Part shown: positions 61,355-64,000 of the stretch, piece by piece
Numbering within the stretch: the stretch's first letter is position 1
Layout: every line of letters starts with the position of its first letter
Assembly (NCBI RefSeq): GCF_029784135.1
Contig: NC_073746.1
Span: 259,446,994 to 259,510,993 of the forward strand
Direction: 5' to 3'
From: Toxorhynchites rutilus septentrionalis
Lineage: Eukaryota > Arthropoda > Insecta > Diptera > Culicidae
DNA length: 64,000 nt
Notes under the pieces: generated by a model
Databases searched by the model: none
Told to the model about the DNA's origin: nothing
Seen by the model: only the letters and a program-made list of their open reading frames with translations
Translations under genes and position numbers: made by a program

Positions 61355-62492
61355 GATCGTTGGTTATCTCTCTTCTGGGATACATTAATTTTTGATCCAC
61401 ATCTACGGACGCTTACGTTTCTATAGTGTTTCATTTTTGTTGTCCACTGATATTCACTCTCCAATCTGTAACCCGGGATCGATTTCGCGGTGCGGCTGAT
61501 TTCAGTCCATAAAAGCGTAAGCGGACCCTATTATTTACGCCTGCTGTACACCCTACGACCTGAACCATAGATGAAGGGCCTCCAGATTCTGTTCGCATAA
61601 CCCGAAGGCATGTGTACTCGGCCGCCCATCGTGCTCACGTAATGGAGAACCAAGATTTTAATTATCATCCGCTTACTTTCGTCGGATTTTCTCTGGTGTT
61701 CCCGCCTATCGTGAGGGTTAATCTCCGCCCCTGCAATAAAATCCTGAAATAAATAAAAACACTCCCCCCACACATTCGCTGGCGTTACTCGACTGGGATT
61801 TCCCTGTTGCGTTTGCGATTTTGGTTCTTCCTGCCGGCCGCCCTGACGACCCGTAATCTTGTCCGAGGGCGGAACTTTGCACCGCAGACGGAGGGAGACT
61901 TTTTTTATCCTTCGGCTTACCTCGCTTACCTCTCTGCAAAGGGTGTTTCGAGCAAGGTACCTGCTCTTGAATAGCATCCTCCCAAAAGTTCAATTTCGTT
62001 AAACTAAACTATCTGCCCATAGATTAAAAGACCGCCCCAAAATCCAGCACATACTCGTCGCGGGAAAGGGTCCCGCTCATCCACTGTACCTTTTTTAGCA
62101 TCGATGCTACGTTTGTGATATGCGTATCCTGGTGTTTAGTTATACGGGATGTACCAGATGACTGGAATGAACACTTGGCAATTGGGTTTCATATTATGAT
62201 TCTCTTGCTTCAAAGTGTTGGTGGTGGAAATTTGCTTGTAAAACAAAAGGCAGTTTTTCTAGCGGTAAATTGTTTGATTCAATTGTTTTTGATTTTGAAT
62301 GTTTTTAGAGTGCATCGAAATTTTAGATTCAACTCTTTAGTAGTATTTCGGGAAAAAAATTTGAAAAATATCGATGCTTTGTGTGGTTTTGTCAACATCA
62401 ACTGAAGATAGTTGGTTAATGTTTAATTTTTGCACACGAAAGAATAATACACAAGTTGGCAATACGTTGTAAATTATTTCATCAAAGCCTCG
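61355..62492. other. GC-richer unique sequence, then a diverged repeat
   Basis: 61380-62100 has overlapping minus-strand frames of 148 and 91 codons with no recognisable domain. 62285-62460 is a diverged relative of 58110-58270. Confidence 0.35.
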
Positions 62493-62560
62493 ATTATATA
62501 TATATATATATATATATACAAAGGACTCGATTATATAGAGTCTTTTCATTGTATATAATC
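62493..62560. repeat. (TA)n and pogo-like end fragment
   Basis: (TA)n at 62493-62516, then GGACTCGATTATATAGAG, which resembles the left end of the element at 37167 (GGACTCGATTATACAGAG). Confidence 0.6.
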
Positions 62561-62595
62561 GAATACAAAAAAAAATTGCATATAGAACAATTATA

Positions 62596-62760
62596 CTAGC
62601 TAACCCGGCAAACGTTGTTTTGCCAGATAATTTTTTTCTAATGAATATTGTGTGTAAAAAAATGTTAAATGTAAAGAGAATAAAGGAAAATAATTTTGTC
62701 GTGAAGTAGAAAAAATTAAATCAAGAAAATCAGTATTTATTTCGTTTAATTGCTGTCTCG
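62596..62760 (-). mobile_element. Helitron 3' end, different subfamily, minus strand
   Basis: On the minus strand it ends GGCAAAACAACGTTTGCCGG then GTTAGCTAG, with T next. The GGCAAA..TTTGCC pair near the end fits the hairpin found before Helitron 3' termini. The inner limit is uncertain. Confidence 0.6.
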
Positions 62761-62829
62761 TAGTTCAGTAGCTGATCAGTAGACAGAGCTGAAATTTTTG
62801 AGGAATTAAAAAAAGACCCCCTTTTTTCC

Positions 62830-62960
62830 ATTTATCCGAATGCGTCGTGCACAAATTACGTATCGCGATAAGGGGGGGGAGGTGGGTCGAGGTTGCGTTA
62901 CTTTCTGTGTATTAGAGATAGGAAATTGCGTTACGTAGGGGGGAAGAGGGTCCAAAATCC
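62830..62960. mobile_element. Possible MITE remnant with GTTACGTA motifs
   Basis: ATTACGTATCGCGATAAGGG, TTGCGTTACTTT and TTGCGTTACGTAGGGGGG resemble the arrangement at 34951-35127. Ends are not clear. Confidence 0.35.
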
Positions 62961-63559
62961 GGATTTTTAGCGCCTAATATATGGATATATTCAGATCATT
63001 TCTCGTTTAAACATATAATGTCATGACAATTTATTGCGCTCTGACCTGGCAATAGCAGAGACTGTGTTGGTTACTGATGATAGCGTCTCACAGGTGGAAG
63101 TATTCTTTCTCACGCCGCTTTTGTTTGTTGTGTCGTAGGAATTGTAGTACTAATAAAAATGACGCAAATAGTACTACGTTGAGAGAGTGAACGTTGGGAA
63201 CCTTAGTGCTATTGAAGATATAGTATATAGTACGGAAAGAGTCGTGTTTTTTGTGTATGTGTATGTGTATTTCAACGATTAATTACAAATTATTGTTTCT
63301 GCATTATTCCAGCACGTTGTGGCCTACCATGATTTCAGATACTTGCTCCCCAACTGGTAATCTAACAGGATCGATGACAATAGCGCGATTGTCATTTTGT
63401 AATCCGATCATGTGTGATTTGAAGAATTCCAATAACTAATTGTGCTCAATCAAAAAGGCTTCTAGCTTGCCGGCGATACGCCTGGTTTTAGACGAATTAA
63501 CATAGATCGAACTCCTCCGAAACGGCTCGAGAGTTTTTTTATAAATAAAAAATAAAACA
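62961..63559. other. Unassigned sequence
   Basis: No gene or repeat relation is recognised. Confidence 0.3.
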
Positions 63560-64000
63560 AATTTTTTTATAAACTGATATTTGGATATGTTATGTGAAAA
63601 ATCCTCAGCTTTCAATGAAAATATATCCAATTTTTTTCAAGTTCAGCATTTTTCCAAGCAATACTAGCTCATTGGCTTTAATTTGATATGTTGATCATCT
63701 GAATCGTTCTAGTATTTCAAAAGTTATGATTTTTTGTGTTGGGAAAAGCGTAAAAATAGATTCATCGGGCCATCGGTTGATTTTGAAAAATCATAACTCA
63801 AGAACAGAAAATAACGTGTCTCTGATTTTTGGATATGTCATGTAAAAAATACTCAGCAGTTTTCATCTAGTTTACTGGCTTCAATATGATATAAGGGTCT
63901 TCCAAATGGGTTTAGTAGTTCAAAAATTATGGATATAAAAAAAATCATTTTTGGAAAAAAGGGGAAAAATGATTTTTTGAACCACCTTAAATTGGAAATG
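63560..64000 (-). repeat. Copy of the 13.9-kb foldback family running off the window
   Basis: Repeated arms with GATCATCTGAATCG..CTAG, CAAAAGTTATGA and GGACTAT-type segments match 14530-14700 and 44920-45400. The right end lies beyond the window. Confidence 0.55.

Noticed and set aside
61531..61993. 148- and 91-codon minus-strand frames as host exons
   Set aside because: They overlap in different frames, are rich in Arg, Lys and Gly from GC-rich sequence, and show no known domain or splice signals.

Overview
This is eukaryotic, AT-rich, repeat-dense DNA, most likely from a mosquito or a close dipteran relative. The organism is inferred from the mobile elements: a DD37E Tc1/mariner-type transposase, an I-like LINE whose C-terminal Cys/His motif resembles mosquito I-clade elements, several short Helitrons ending in CTAG, and tRNA-derived SINEs. 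I see no intact host protein-coding gene, no true tRNA or rRNA gene, and no CRISPR array. The window is best read as intergenic or intronic DNA built up by nested transposon insertions.

Layout. 0-12.6 kb: a nearly full DD37E transposase, a decayed hAT transposase, and a 4.39-kb segment present twice in tandem (2461-6848 and 6855-11242). That segment carries part of the hAT relic, a mariner C-terminal relic, a minus-strand Nudix pseudogene resembling mRNA-decapping enzyme Dcp2, and an I-like LINE. The LINE is cut at the end of copy A and runs on to its 3' UTR in copy B. 13.9-14.8 kb: a palindromic element. 15-27 kb: a mosaic of short repeats holding two broken histone H1 fragments, a 95-bp tandem repeat, a two-hairpin motif in five copies, and dispersed GACGTAG..CTACGTC palindromes. 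26-32.8 kb: SINEs, a mariner relic, and a Helitron with a long (TA)n tract between two diverged copies of the same sequence block.

32.8-37 kb and 40-42.5 kb: mostly unique sequence without recognisable genes. 37.2-39.4 kb: a pogo-like TIR element filled with approximately 100-bp repeats. 42.9-44.8 kb: a four-armed foldback. 46-49.8 kb: two Helitrons and two inverted copies of a MITE, one inside a Helitron. 53.4-57.1 kb: a 3.64-kb DNA transposon with TIRs of about 590 bp around a broken DDE/D-type transposase, the most complete less familiar element here. 59.5-64 kb: another DD37E-like relic, a deleted Tc1-like element, and more Helitron and palindromic fragments.

The genes do not form a pathway. 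What links them is the history of insertion, decay and local duplication. The best candidates for undescribed biology are the long-TIR transposon, the H1-linked repeat with paired hairpins, and the tandem 4.39-kb duplication, which may also be an assembly artefact. All family calls come from reading motifs by eye, and no database search was run.
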